Assembly: GCA_002703245.1 (NCBI GenBank)
Contig: NZTV01000052.1
Location: forward strand, 1 to 35,919
Source of the DNA: Microbacterium sp.
Lineage (GTDB): Bacteria > Actinomycetota > Actinomycetes > Actinomycetales > Microbacteriaceae
Direction of reading: 5' to 3'
DNA: 35,919 nt
Position 1 is the stretch's first letter. Each line of letters opens with the position of its first letter. The position numbers and the translations under genes were made by a program. Below, one piece after another: positions 25,119 to 33,264 of the stretch. The notes under the pieces were generated by a model, which ran no database searches, was not told the origin of the DNA, and worked only from the letters and a program-made list of their open reading frames with translations.

Positions 25119-26446
25119 GTGAGACCCTCCAGGTCGACCAGCTCGCCGTCGGCGACCGTGATCCGCCCGTGTGTGACGGTCCACCGCACCTCGCCGGGCA
25201 GTTCCCGGCCGAGATAGGGCGAGTTCACGCTTCGTCCGCGCAGGTCTGCGACCGTGAACGGACGGGCCGGACGCGGGTCGTAGAGGGTGAACGAGGCCGG
25301 TGCGCCCGCCTCGATCGCCGTACCGTACCCGGCGAGTCGACCGATTCGCGCGGGGGCCGCAGACATGACGCGGGCGACATCGCCCCACCCGAGCATCCCG
25401 GTGTCGACCATGCTCTGCTGGACCACGCGCACGGCGCTCTCGAGTCCGACCATGCCGTGCGCGGCCGCCCCCCACTCGCACGATTTCGCCTCGACCGGAT
25501 GCGGCGCATGATCGGTGGCGACGATGTCGATCGTGCCGTCGGCCAGTCCTTCCCGCACGGCCCGCACGTCTTCGTCGCGTCGAAGCGGGGGGTTCACCTT
25601 GTAGCGGGGGTCGTATCCGCGCACGAGTTCCTCGGTGAGAAGCAGATGGTGGGGGGTCACCTCGGCGGTGACGTCCACGCCTCGGGCCTTGGCCCAGCGG
25701 ATGATCTCCACCGAACCCGCCGTCGAGAGGTGGCACACATGCAACCGCGAGCCCACGTGCTCGGCGAGCAGCACGTCCCGCGCGATGATCGACTCCTCGG
25801 CGACGGCGGGCCACCCGGCCAGGCCCAGTTCGGCCGACACGGTGCCCTCGTTCATCTGGGCGCCTTCGGTCAACCGCGGGTCTTGCGCGTGCTGCGCCAC
25901 CACGCCGTCGAAGGACTTGACGTATTCGAGCGCTCTGCGCATGATCAGCGGATCCCACACGCAGGACCCGTCGTCGCTGAACACGCGGACCCGGGCACGC
26001 GACGAGGCCATCGCCCCGAGTTCGGCGAGCCGCTCGCCGCGCTGGCCGACGGTGACCGCCCCGATGGGCTGGACATGCACGTATCCGGCCGACTCCCCGA
26101 GCGCGAGTTCCTGCTCCACGACGCCGGCGGTGTCGGCCACGGGCGACGTGTTCGGCATCGCGAAGACGGCGCTGTATCCGCCCGCCGCGGCCGCGCGCGA
26201 CCCGGTGAGGATCGTCTCGGAGGCCTCGAACCCGGGTTCGCGCAGATGCACGTGAAGATCGACCAGGCCGGGCAACGCGATGAGCCCGTCGGCGTCGACG
26301 CTCTTGGCCCCTGCGGGCGCATCCCCGTCGAGGGAGGTGATGAGGCCGCCCTCGACCACCAGGTCGCGAGGATCGTCCCCGTTGATCCGCACACCGCGGT
26401 AGAGGACGGGGGCGCCTCCCGCGGCACCGTCGTGAAGGGTGCTCAT
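25115..26446 (-). CDS. pyrC: Dihydroorotase
   Basis: Cyclises N-carbamoyl-aspartate to dihydroorotate. The 443-aa amidohydrolase is the class I type usually found beside pyrB. Metal ligands are His65 and His67 in [11 protein letters not shown], His in [11 protein letters not shown], His in [10 protein letters not shown], and the catalytic Asp in [21 protein letters not shown] and [11 protein letters not shown] are typical substrate-binding stretches. ATG 26446 has an AGGAAGG site and overlaps the pyrB stop as ATGA. pyrD, needed for the next step, is not in this window. Confidence 0.98.
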   Translation of the reverse strand: MSTLHDGAAGGAPVLYRGVRINGDDPRDLVVEGGLITSLDGDAPAGAKSVDADGLIALPGLVDLHVHLREPGFEASETILTGSRAAAAGGYSAVFAMPNTSPVADTAGVVEQELALGESAGYVHVQPIGAVTVGQRGERLAELGAMASSRARVRVFSDDGSCVWDPLIMRRALEYVKSFDGVVAQHAQDPRLTEGAQMNEGTVSAELGLAGWPAVAEESIIARDVLLAEHVGSRLHVCHLSTAGSVEIIRWAKARGVDVTAEVTPHHLLLTEELVRGYDPRYKVNPPLRRDEDVRAVREGLADGTIDIVATDHAPHPVEAKSCEWGAAAHGMVGLESAVRVVQQSMVDTGMLGWGDVARVMSAAPARIGRLAGYGTAIEAGAPASFTLYDPRPARPFTVADLRGRSVNSPYLGRELPGEVRWTVTHGRITVADGELVDLEGLT

Positions 26447-27414
26447 CGGCCTTCCTCCTTCTCGTTCGCGCTGGACTGGTCGCCCGCCAGCAGGAGGTAG
26501 AGCACGGCCATGCGCACGGACACGCCGTTCGCGACCTGCTCCAGCACAGTTGCTCGGGGGGAATCGGCGGCGGCCGCCGAGATCTCCAGGCCGCGGTTCA
26601 TCGGACCCGGATGCAGGACCATGCTACCTGTCGGCAGGGCCTCCAGACGCAGCGGGTCCAGTCCCCACCGGCGGGAATACTCCCGCTCAGTGGGGAAATA
26701 CGCCGCGTTCATCCGCTCCGCCTGGATACGCAGCATCATGAGGGCGTCGGGGGCGTGCGCGATCGCCTCGTCGAGGTCGTAGCGCACGGTGACCGGCCAG
26801 GCCGAGACGTCCTGCGGCACAAGCGTGGGCGGAGCCACGAGCGTGACCCGTGCGCCCAGGGTGGTCAACAGCCAGACGTTCGATCGGGCGACCCGCGAGT
26901 GCAGGATGTCGCCGACGATCGCCACGTGAAGACCGTCCAGGTCGCGACCCCGACTCGCCGCGCCGTGCGTGCGCTTGCGGATGGTGAACGCGTCCAGGAG
27001 CGCCTGCGTCGGGTGCTCGTGGGTCCCGTCGCCCGCATTGACCACGCCGGCGCTGATCCACCCACTCGTGGCGAGTGTCTGGGGCGCACCCGACGCACCG
27101 TGACGGATCACCACCGCGTCGGCGCCCATCGCCTGCAGGGTCTGGGCAGTGTCCTGGAGGGATTCCCCTTTGGACACGCTCGAGCCCTTGGCGGAGAAGT
27201 TGATGACGTCGGCGGAGAGCCGCTTGGCGGCCGCCTCGAAGGAGATGCGGGTGCGGGTGGAGTCCTCGAAGAAGAGGTTGACGACGGTCTTCCCGCGCAG
27301 GGTCGGGAGTTTCTTGACCTCGCGCAGCTGGGTTTCGGCCATGTCCTCGGCGACGTCGAGGATGCCCACCGCCTCCGCGCGGCGAAGTGACCGGGTATCG
27401 AGCAGGTGCCTCAT
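26443..27414 (-). CDS. pyrB: Aspartate carbamoyltransferase catalytic subunit
   Basis: Condenses carbamoyl phosphate with aspartate, the committed pyrimidine step. The 323-aa protein has the carbamoyl-phosphate loop [13 protein letters not shown] (STRTR 52-56) and [12 protein letters not shown] around His134. The mobile SKGES loop and the C-terminal [12 protein letters not shown] are present. No pyrI regulatory subunit is seen, so control is more likely by PyrR than by CTP allostery. ATG 27414 overlaps the pyrR stop. Confidence 0.98.
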   Translation of the reverse strand: MRHLLDTRSLRRAEAVGILDVAEDMAETQLREVKKLPTLRGKTVVNLFFEDSTRTRISFEAAAKRLSADVINFSAKGSSVSKGESLQDTAQTLQAMGADAVVIRHGASGAPQTLATSGWISAGVVNAGDGTHEHPTQALLDAFTIRKRTHGAASRGRDLDGLHVAIVGDILHSRVARSNVWLLTTLGARVTLVAPPTLVPQDVSAWPVTVRYDLDEAIAHAPDALMMLRIQAERMNAAYFPTEREYSRRWGLDPLRLEALPTGSMVLHPGPMNRGLEISAAAADSPRATVLEQVANGVSVRMAVLYLLLAGDQSSANEKEEGR

Positions 27415-27941
27415 GATCCGATCGCCACCTCGTCGACCCCGTCGACCTCCAGGACCCGCACGTTCACACGCTCGTCGCGTGCGCTGGGCAGGTTCTTGCC
27501 GACGAAGTCCGGGCGGATCGGGAGCTCGCGGTGCCCGCGGTCGACGAGGATCGCCAGACGCACCGCCGCGGGGCGCCCGATGTCCTGGAGGGCGTCCAGC
27601 GCCGCGCGGATGCTTCGGCCGGAGAAGAGGACGTCGTCGACGAGGACGACGGTCCTGCCGTCGATGCCGCCCGCGGGGATCTCCGTGGGGCGCGGGGAAC
27701 GTGTGGGGTTGCGGTGGAGGTCGTCGCGGTACATGGTCACATCCAGCGACCCGGCGGGGACCTCGGCGCCGCCGAAGCGGGAGACCAGGTCGGCGATGCG
27801 CCGCGCGAGGGTGACACCGCGGGTGGGGATCCCGAGGATGACCAGGGAGTCCGGCCCCTTGTTCGACTCGAGGATCTCGTGGGCGATCCGGGTCAGCGCC
27901 CGACTCATGTCAGCGTCGTGCAGCACGGTGCGCGTGCTCAT
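27411..27941 (-). CDS. pyrR: Pyrimidine operon regulator PyrR / uracil phosphoribosyltransferase
   Basis: RNA-binding regulator that senses UMP/UTP and PRPP, often with weak uracil phosphoribosyltransferase activity. The 176-aa protein has the PRPP loop [13 protein letters not shown] (98-110), the N-terminal ILGIPTRG, the typical MYRDDLHR segment, and [21 protein letters not shown] 27941 has AAGGGAG seven bases ahead and gives the family N-terminus. An ATG at 27995 would extend it through the leader hairpin and is rejected. It is the first gene of the operon and is preceded by a matching PyrR-binding hairpin. Confidence 0.97.
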   Translation of the reverse strand: MSTRTVLHDADMSRALTRIAHEILESNKGPDSLVILGIPTRGVTLARRIADLVSRFGGAEVPAGSLDVTMYRDDLHRNPTRSPRPTEIPAGGIDGRTVVLVDDVLFSGRSIRAALDALQDIGRPAAVRLAILVDRGHRELPIRPDFVGKNLPSARDERVNVRVLEVDGVDEVAIGS

Positions 27942-27946
27942 CGTCG

Positions 27947-27980
27947 CTCCCTTCTCCGTCTCACGGGACGGCGTTAAAGG
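27947..27980 (-). promoter_or_regulatory. Putative PyrR-binding RNA hairpin covering the pyrR ribosome site
   Basis: In the minus-strand leader CCGUC (27971-27967) pairs with GACGG (27960-27956) around the hexaloop CCGUGA, which fits the CNGNGA loop of PyrR binding loops. Below an internal loop (AACG / A), CCUUU (27980-27976) can pair with GAAGG (27954-27950). That second strand is part of the AAGGGAG ribosome site of pyrR. PyrR-UMP binding would therefore hide the ribosome site, the translational repression described for Mycobacterium smegmatis. No terminator or antiterminator pair is visible, which argues against the Bacillus attenuation mode. Confidence 0.7.
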
Positions 27981-27995
27981 TTGCATTCGGGTCAC

Positions 27996-28001
27996 ACCTT
28001 A
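27996..28001 (-). promoter_or_regulatory. Putative -10 box of the pyr operon promoter
   Basis: TAAGGT on the minus strand fits TANNNT. Transcription would start near 27989, giving a leader of about 48 nt that contains the whole PyrR hairpin. No clear -35 is seen in the GC-rich DNA upstream. Confidence 0.4.
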
Positions 28002-28054
28002 GCCCACCGAGCCCCCGCACGGCCGACACCCCGCCCCTGCCGAGCCCCGACTGT

Positions 28055-28060
28055 TAGGCT
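28055..28060 (+). promoter_or_regulatory. Putative extended -10 box of the mevalonate operon
   Basis: TGTTAGGCT (28052-28060) has the extended TGn plus TANNNT form. Transcription would start about 28067-28068, only 7-8 bases before the mvk ATG and with no ribosome site, so the first gene may be read as an almost leaderless message. The promoter faces away from the pyr promoter about 54 bp to the left. Confidence 0.4.
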
Positions 28061-28074
28061 GTTCGGCGCCCGCT

Positions 28075-29100
28075 ATGACCCCTGAGATCGACGCGAGCGC
28101 CCTCCGCGGGGACGCTCCCACCCAGCCCCGCGCGTCCCGCTCCTCCGACGCTCTCCTCGGAGACCCTCCGGTTCGAACCGGGCGAGGCCGTGCCACCGGC
28201 AAAGTGATCCTCCTCGGCGAGCACTCCGTGGTGTACGGTCACCCGGCGATCGCCTTGCCGATCACCTCGATCAGCGCCCGCGCCGAGGCGACGACCACGG
28301 CGCAGGCCTCACGCATCGACAGCGCCCTCTTCCACGGCCTTCTCTCCTCCGCACCCGACCGGCTCCGTCCCACCGTGACCGCCGTCCGTGCGGCCCTCGG
28401 CGCGGATGATCCGGCCCTCGGCGGCGTCCATGTGCGCATCGACAGCGACATCCCCTCCGAGCGCGGGGTGGGCTCCAGTGCCGCCGTGGCCGCGGCCGTC
28501 GTCAGCGCCGTTTCGCAAGCGCGCGGCCGCACCCTCACTCCGGACGAACGATTCGACCTCGTCCAGGACGCCGAGCGCGCCGCGCACGGCTCTCCCAGCG
28601 GACTGGACGCACGCGCCGTGTGCGCTTCCGGCCCGATCTGGTTCCGTCGCGGCACCGTCGAGCACATCTCCGTGGGCGCACCGCTGCATCTGGTGGTCGC
28701 CGATTCGGGGGTGCGCGGACGCACCCGCGAGGCGGTCGAGTCCGTCCGGGCGCTCAAGCAGTCCTCCCCCGCGGAGTTCGACCACGCGATCTCGGCGTTG
28801 TCGGCGTTGACCACCCGCGCACGCGTCCAGATCTCGGACGGCGACGTCGAAGGACTGGGCACGACCATGGACGACGCCCACCGACACCTGGGCGTTCTCG
28901 GCGTGGGCGACCGCGCTCTGGACCACCTCGCCACAGCGGCCCGCGCGGCCGGTGCGCCCGGCGCCAAGCTGACCGGCGGCGGTCGGGGCGGATGCATCCT
29001 GGCTCTCGCACACGACCCCGACCACGCCGCCGAGCTCGTCGCGCGTCTGCGCACCGCCGGGGCGCCCGCGGCCTGGACCACCCACATGGAGATCGCATGA
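28075..29100 (+). CDS. mvk: Mevalonate kinase
   Basis: Phosphorylates mevalonate at C5. The 341-aa GHMP kinase has GKVILLGEHSVVYGHPAIA (42-60), the phosphate loop ERGVGSSAAVAAA (129-141) and a catalytic Asp178 in PSGLDARA. The third GHMP motif KLTGGGRGGC lies near 298-307. ATG 28075 is the only ATG before the first motif. The first 40 residues are a polar leader not needed by the core fold, and a -10 box just upstream supports this start. It is the first gene of a six-gene operon with the order kinase-decarboxylase-kinase-isomerase-reductase-synthase known from Streptomyces sp. CL190. Confidence 0.95.
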   Translation: MTPEIDASALRGDAPTQPRASRSSDALLGDPPVRTGRGRATGKVILLGEHSVVYGHPAIALPITSISARAEATTTAQASRIDSALFHGLLSSAPDRLRPTVTAVRAALGADDPALGGVHVRIDSDIPSERGVGSSAAVAAAVVSAVSQARGRTLTPDERFDLVQDAERAAHGSPSGLDARAVCASGPIWFRRGTVEHISVGAPLHLVVADSGVRGRTREAVESVRALKQSSPAEFDHAISALSALTTRARVQISDGDVEGLGTTMDDAHRHLGVLGVGDRALDHLATAARAAGAPGAKLTGGGRGGCILALAHDPDHAAELVARLRTAGAPAAWTTHMEIA

Positions 29101-30056
29101 CCGTCGCCACCGCGCAGGCCCACCCCAACATCGCGCTGGTGAAGTACTGGGGCAAGGCCGACACCGCCGCGAACCTCCCCGCGACGGGGAGCCTGTCGAT
29201 GACCCTGGACATCTTCCCGACGACCACGACGGTGCGCACCACCGACGATCACGCCGACCGTGTGGTGCTCAACGGCGTCGAACGCGACGGGACGGTGCGC
29301 GAGCGGGTCGTGCGCTTCCTCGACCACGTGCGCGGTCTCGCGGGGCGCGACGACCGCGCGGAGGTGGTGAGCTGGAACACGGTTCCCTCGGCCGCCGGCC
29401 TCGCCTCATCCGCTTCGGGGTTCGCGGCGCTCGCCCAGGCCGCGTCCGAGGCGTACGGACTCCACCTGGACACTCGTGCGCTGAGCCGACTGGCCCGGAG
29501 GGGCTCCGGATCCGCGGCCCGCTCCATCATCCCCCGATTCGCCGTGTGGCACGCGGGCGACGACGAGCGGTCGTTCGCGGAACCGGTCGAGGCCCCCGCG
29601 ATCGAGATGGTGATCGCGACCGTCGATGCCGGAGAGAAGGCCGTCTCCAGCCGCGAAGCGATGAAGCGCACCGCGCTGACCTCCCCGTTCTACCCCGCGT
29701 GGATCACCTCCACCGCCCAGACCCTGGAGTCCGCGCTCGAGGCCTGCCGGGCGGGTGATCTCGACCGGCTCGGCCGGATCACCGAGACCAACGCGTTGCG
29801 CATGCACGCGGTCATCCAAGGCAGCGACCCCTCCATCCGGTACCTCACCCCGGTGAGCTGGTCGATCTTCGACGCCGTCGCGCGGCTGCGCGCGGAGGGC
29901 CTCCGGGCGTGGGCCACCGCCGATGCGGGGCCGAATGTCTGCGTGATCTGCCCGCCGGAGGACACCGCGGTCGTCGCGGAGCGCATCGGCGCACTCGCGG
30001 AGGTCGTCGTGGCGCGCCCCGGGCCGGGATCGGCCTCCCGGGAGCCCGCCGCGTGA
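29097..30056 (+). CDS. mvaD: Diphosphomevalonate decarboxylase
   Basis: ATP-dependent decarboxylation of mevalonate 5-diphosphate to isopentenyl diphosphate. The 319-aa GHMP-family protein has the signature NIALVKYWGKAD (11-22) with Lys16, Tyr17 and Trp18. The phosphate loop is PSAAGLASSASGFAAL (97-112), followed by GSGSAARS, and the catalytic Asp276 lies in ATADAGPNV. ATG 29097 overlaps the mvk stop as ATGA; longer in-frame openings lie inside mvk. The decarboxylase signature (YWGK, conserved late Asp) distinguishes it from phosphomevalonate-3-kinase-like relatives. Confidence 0.96.
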   Translation: MTVATAQAHPNIALVKYWGKADTAANLPATGSLSMTLDIFPTTTTVRTTDDHADRVVLNGVERDGTVRERVVRFLDHVRGLAGRDDRAEVVSWNTVPSAAGLASSASGFAALAQAASEAYGLHLDTRALSRLARRGSGSAARSIIPRFAVWHAGDDERSFAEPVEAPAIEMVIATVDAGEKAVSSREAMKRTALTSPFYPAWITSTAQTLESALEACRAGDLDRLGRITETNALRMHAVIQGSDPSIRYLTPVSWSIFDAVARLRAEGLRAWATADAGPNVCVICPPEDTAVVAERIGALAEVVVARPGPGSASREPAA

Positions 30057-31162
30057 CCGGGACCGCACGCGATCGACTCGTCGTCCACGTTCCCGGCAAG
30101 CTGTTCATCGCCGGCGAGTACGCGGTGGTGAACCCGGGAGAGCCCGCGATCCTGGCGGCGGTGGACCTCGGCATCTCGGTGACGCTCGATCCGACGTCGG
30201 CCACGCGCGAGGTGCACTCCCCCGGATACCCCTCCCTCCGTTGGATGCCCGGCCCGACCGGCATCGAGGTCGCTCCGCCGCACCACGGCTCGGACTACGT
30301 CGTCGCCGCCCTCACGGTGGTCGATGCGTTGCGGCGTTCCCGGGGGGTCCCGGTGAGCGCGTTCGACATCGACATCGACAGCGGTCTCGATCACGGCTCC
30401 GGCCGCAAGTACGGCCTCGGATCGTCGGCGGCGGTGACCGTCGGTGTCATCCGCGCGGTGGGGCGTCACCTCGGGCTGGGCCTGTCCCCCCTCGAGGAGT
30501 ACCGTCTGGCCATGCTGGCCACCGTCTCGGTCGCGCCCACCGCGAGCGGCGGGGACGTGGCCGCCAGCGCGTTCGGAGGATGGATCCTCTACCGCTCCCC
30601 CGATCGGGACGCCCTCGCCGCCGCGGCGGCCTCGGGACGCGCCATCGATGAGCTCCTCACCGCGCCGGCCTGGAACCGTGGGGGGATACTTCACCTCACA
30701 CCGCCGGCGGGGATGGGACTCGTCGTCGGCTGGACGGGGGCACCTGCCTCCACGACGTCCCTGGTAGCCGCCGTCCGGACCGCCATCGCCGAGGGCGAAA
30801 TCGACCATGACCGGTTCCTCTCCGACTCGCGGGATGCCGTCCTCGCGCTCCGCGACGCCTTCGACGCCGGGGATCTCGAGGCGGCGCAACACGCGCTGCG
30901 CGACGCGCGGGGTGCCCTCCGCCGATTGGGCGATCAGAGCGCTGTCGCGATAGAAACCGCCGCCCTGGGTCGGATGTGCGACATCATCGAAGAGAGGGGC
31001 GCGGCGGCCAAGCCCTCCGGGGCCGGCGGCGGCGATTGCGGAATCGCCCTGGTCGGACCTGACTTCGACCGCGCAGCCCTCGAGGCCGACTGGCGCGCGA
31101 ACGGGATCCACCCCCTGCCGCTCGCGGTGGCGGAACGGGAAGGAGGTCGCCGTGTCGGGTGA
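30053..31162 (+). CDS. pmk: Phosphomevalonate kinase
   Basis: Converts mevalonate 5-phosphate to the 5-diphosphate. The 369-aa GHMP kinase has VHVPGKLFIAGEYAVVNPG (11-29) and KYGLGSSAAVTVGV (119-132). The C-terminal GHMP motif AKPSGAGGGDCGIALV lies around Lys320. The GTG start at 30053 overlaps the mvaD stop as GTGA. The activity is assigned from the GEYAVV and AGGGDCG signatures together with operon position, since mevalonate kinase and decarboxylase are already accounted for. Confidence 0.94.
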   Translation: MTGTARDRLVVHVPGKLFIAGEYAVVNPGEPAILAAVDLGISVTLDPTSATREVHSPGYPSLRWMPGPTGIEVAPPHHGSDYVVAALTVVDALRRSRGVPVSAFDIDIDSGLDHGSGRKYGLGSSAAVTVGVIRAVGRHLGLGLSPLEEYRLAMLATVSVAPTASGGDVAASAFGGWILYRSPDRDALAAAAASGRAIDELLTAPAWNRGGILHLTPPAGMGLVVGWTGAPASTTSLVAAVRTAIAEGEIDHDRFLSDSRDAVLALRDAFDAGDLEAAQHALRDARGALRRLGDQSAVAIETAALGRMCDIIEERGAAAKPSGAGGGDCGIALVGPDFDRAALEADWRANGIHPLPLAVAEREGGRRVG

Positions 31163-32225
31163 TCGGAAAGACGACCACGTACGGCTCGCGGCCTCGCAGC
31201 AGGCCGCTGGTCCGCGGGTCAACGGATTCGACGACGTCACGTTCGTGCACCACGCGCTCGACGGGATCGACGCGGATCGTGTCTCGCTGCACACAGAACT
31301 CGCCGGCACCCGGTTGCCACTGCCGTTCTACATCAACGCCATGACCGGCGGCAGCGAGATGACCGGCGCCGTCAACCGCGATCTGGCCATCGCGGCGCGC
31401 GAGACGGGCGTGGCCATCGCATCCGGATCGGTGAGCATCGCCCTGGGCGACCCCGACGTCGCCCCCACGTTCCGGGTGCTGCGCGACGAGAACCCGGACG
31501 GCTTCGTGATGGCCAACCTCGGTGTCGAGCGCAGCGCCGACGACGCGTTGCGCGCCGTCGAGCTGCTCGACGCCGACGCGCTCCAGGTCCACGTGAACGC
31601 CGTCCAGGAGACCGTGATGCCCGAGGGGAGCCGGTCCTTCTCGAAGTGGCCGGCGTCACTGGAGCGGATCGTCGCCGCGGTGGACGTGCCGGTCATCGTC
31701 AAAGAGGTCGGCTTCGGACTGAGCGCGCGCACCCTGCAGCTCCTCGCCGACATCGGAGTGGCCTACGCTGACGTGTCCGGAAACGGTGGCACCGACTTCG
31801 TCCGGGTGGAGAACGAGCGTCGTCCGCGACGCGACTACACCTACCTCGAGGGATGGGGGCAGTCCGCCGTCGCCTGCCTTCTCGACGCCCCGGCCGGTGC
31901 GCCGGAGCTGCTGGCCTCGGGCGGCGTACGCTCCCCACTCGATGTCGCGCGGGCGCTCGCGTTGGGCGCCCGCGGGGTCGGCGTCTCCGGATCCTTCCTG
32001 TCAGTCGTCCTCGACGGCGGCGCCGAGGCGCTCCGCGAGCGGATCTCGGACTGGGCGATGCATCTGACCTCGCTCCTGGCACTGCTCGGAGCCGAAGACC
32101 TGGCGGCACTGCGCTCCACCGACGTCGTCGTCGGAGGAGCCACCGCGGAGTTCTGCGCCGCACGCGGCGTCGACCTGTCGGCGCTCGCACAGCGCACCCT
32201 CGGAAGGAGCAGCAATGTCCGATGA
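31152..32225 (+). CDS. fni: Isopentenyl-diphosphate delta-isomerase, type 2 (FMN)
   Basis: Interconverts IPP and DMAPP using reduced FMN. The 357-aa TIM barrel has PFYINAMTGGSEMTGAVN near the N-terminus, HVNAVQE (the glutamine/glutamate site), PVIVKEVGFG, DVSGNGGTDFVRVEN and LASGGVRSPLDVARAL for flavin phosphate. GTG 31152 has an AGGAGG site five bases ahead and overlaps the end of pmk by 11 bases. Its own stop overlaps mvaA by 11 bases. It is unrelated in sequence to the Nudix type 1 isomerase. Confidence 0.96.
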   Translation: MSGDRKDDHVRLAASQQAAGPRVNGFDDVTFVHHALDGIDADRVSLHTELAGTRLPLPFYINAMTGGSEMTGAVNRDLAIAARETGVAIASGSVSIALGDPDVAPTFRVLRDENPDGFVMANLGVERSADDALRAVELLDADALQVHVNAVQETVMPEGSRSFSKWPASLERIVAAVDVPVIVKEVGFGLSARTLQLLADIGVAYADVSGNGGTDFVRVENERRPRRDYTYLEGWGQSAVACLLDAPAGAPELLASGGVRSPLDVARALALGARGVGVSGSFLSVVLDGGAEALRERISDWAMHLTSLLALLGAEDLAALRSTDVVVGGATAEFCAARGVDLSALAQRTLGRSSNVR

Positions 32226-33264
32226 CCTCGTCACGCCGATACCGACCCGATGGGTCGGTCCGCTGAAGCTCTCGGGAGACGTCGAGGGCGAGCAGAGCGT
32301 GCCCCTGGCCACCTACGAGTCACCGCTGTGGCCGTCGGTCGGACGCGGCGCGCGGATCTCGCGCCTGGTCGACGACGGCATCCGCATCTCCGTCGTGGAC
32401 GAGCGGATGACGCGTTCCAGCCTGTTCGTCGCGCCGTCCGCGGCAGCGGCGGTCGCGGCCTCGCGGGCCCTGTCGGACCGTTTCGACGACCTCGCCGCGG
32501 TCGTGGCCGCGCAGAGCCGTCACGCGAAGCTCATCGACCTCGACACGGAGATCGTCGGTCACCTCCTGTTCGTGCGCTTCGCGCTGACCACCGGCGACGC
32601 GTCGGGCCACAACATGGTCACCCTCGCGGCACAGTCGCTCATGGAGACGATTCTGACGTGGCGCCCGGAGCTCGAGTACGGTTCGATCTCCGGCAACTAC
32701 TGCTCGGACAAGAAGGCCACCGCCGTCAACGGAATCCTCGGGCGCGGTCGCAGCGTGGTAGCGGAGATGCTCATCCCGAGTGATCTCGTCGACGCGCAGC
32801 TGCGCACGAGCGCGACGCGGATGGTGGAGTTGAACGTGCGCAAGAACCTCGTCGGCTCCACCGTCGCCGGCGCTCTGCGCTCGGCCAACGCCCACTACGC
32901 CAACATGTTGCTGGCGTTCTATCTCGCCACCGGTCAGGACGCCGCCAACATCGTCGAGGGGTCACAGGGCATCACCTACGCCGAGCAGCGGGGCGAGGGC
33001 GACCTGCTGTTCTCGTGCACTCTGCCCAACCTCATCGTCGGCACCGTGGGCAACGGCAAGGACCTCCCCGGTGTGGATCAGGCGATCGAGCGTCTCGGGT
33101 GCCGCGACCTCGAAGAGTCCGGCGCAGGCGCACGGCGGCTGGCCGGTCTCATCGCCGCGACCGTGCTGTGCGGGGAGATGTCCCTGCTGGCAGCACAGAC
33201 CAATCCCGGAGAATTGATGCAATCGCATGTGCTGATGGAGCGCCGCGCAGGAGGCAGAGCATGA
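32215..33264 (+). CDS. mvaA: Hydroxymethylglutaryl-CoA reductase
   Basis: Reduces HMG-CoA to mevalonate, the committing step. The 349-aa protein has the catalytic glutamate Glu35 in ATYESPLWPSVGRG. Lys166/Lys167 lie in SDKKATAVN, Asp242 in TGQDAANIVEG and the late His338 in LMQSHVLME. TTGDASGHNMVT and GTVGNGKDLP complete the signature. The DKKATAVN and SGHNMVT wording is closer to the class I enzymes, as in Streptomyces, than to the Pseudomonas class II type; NADPH use is inferred from this. No membrane segment is seen, so it is soluble. ATG 32215 has GGAAGGAG ahead. Confidence 0.95.
   Translation: MSDDLVTPIPTRWVGPLKLSGDVEGEQSVPLATYESPLWPSVGRGARISRLVDDGIRISVVDERMTRSSLFVAPSAAAAVAASRALSDRFDDLAAVVAAQSRHAKLIDLDTEIVGHLLFVRFALTTGDASGHNMVTLAAQSLMETILTWRPELEYGSISGNYCSDKKATAVNGILGRGRSVVAEMLIPSDLVDAQLRTSATRMVELNVRKNLVGSTVAGALRSANAHYANMLLAFYLATGQDAANIVEGSQGITYAEQRGEGDLLFSCTLPNLIVGTVGNGKDLPGVDQAIERLGCRDLEESGAGARRLAGLIAATVLCGEMSLLAAQTNPGELMQSHVLMERRAGGRA

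Noticed and set aside
27942..27989. Bacillus-type terminator/antiterminator attenuator for pyr
   Set aside because: Only one hairpin fits in the leader and there is no U-run before the pyrR start.
27942..27995. Upstream start extending PyrR by 18 residues
   Set aside because: It would translate through the PyrR hairpin and the well-placed ribosome site of the ATG at 27941.
29690..31309. 539-aa minus-strand open frame opposite mvaD, pmk and the start of fni
   Set aside because: Antisense to three genes with clear catalytic motifs; no family signature.
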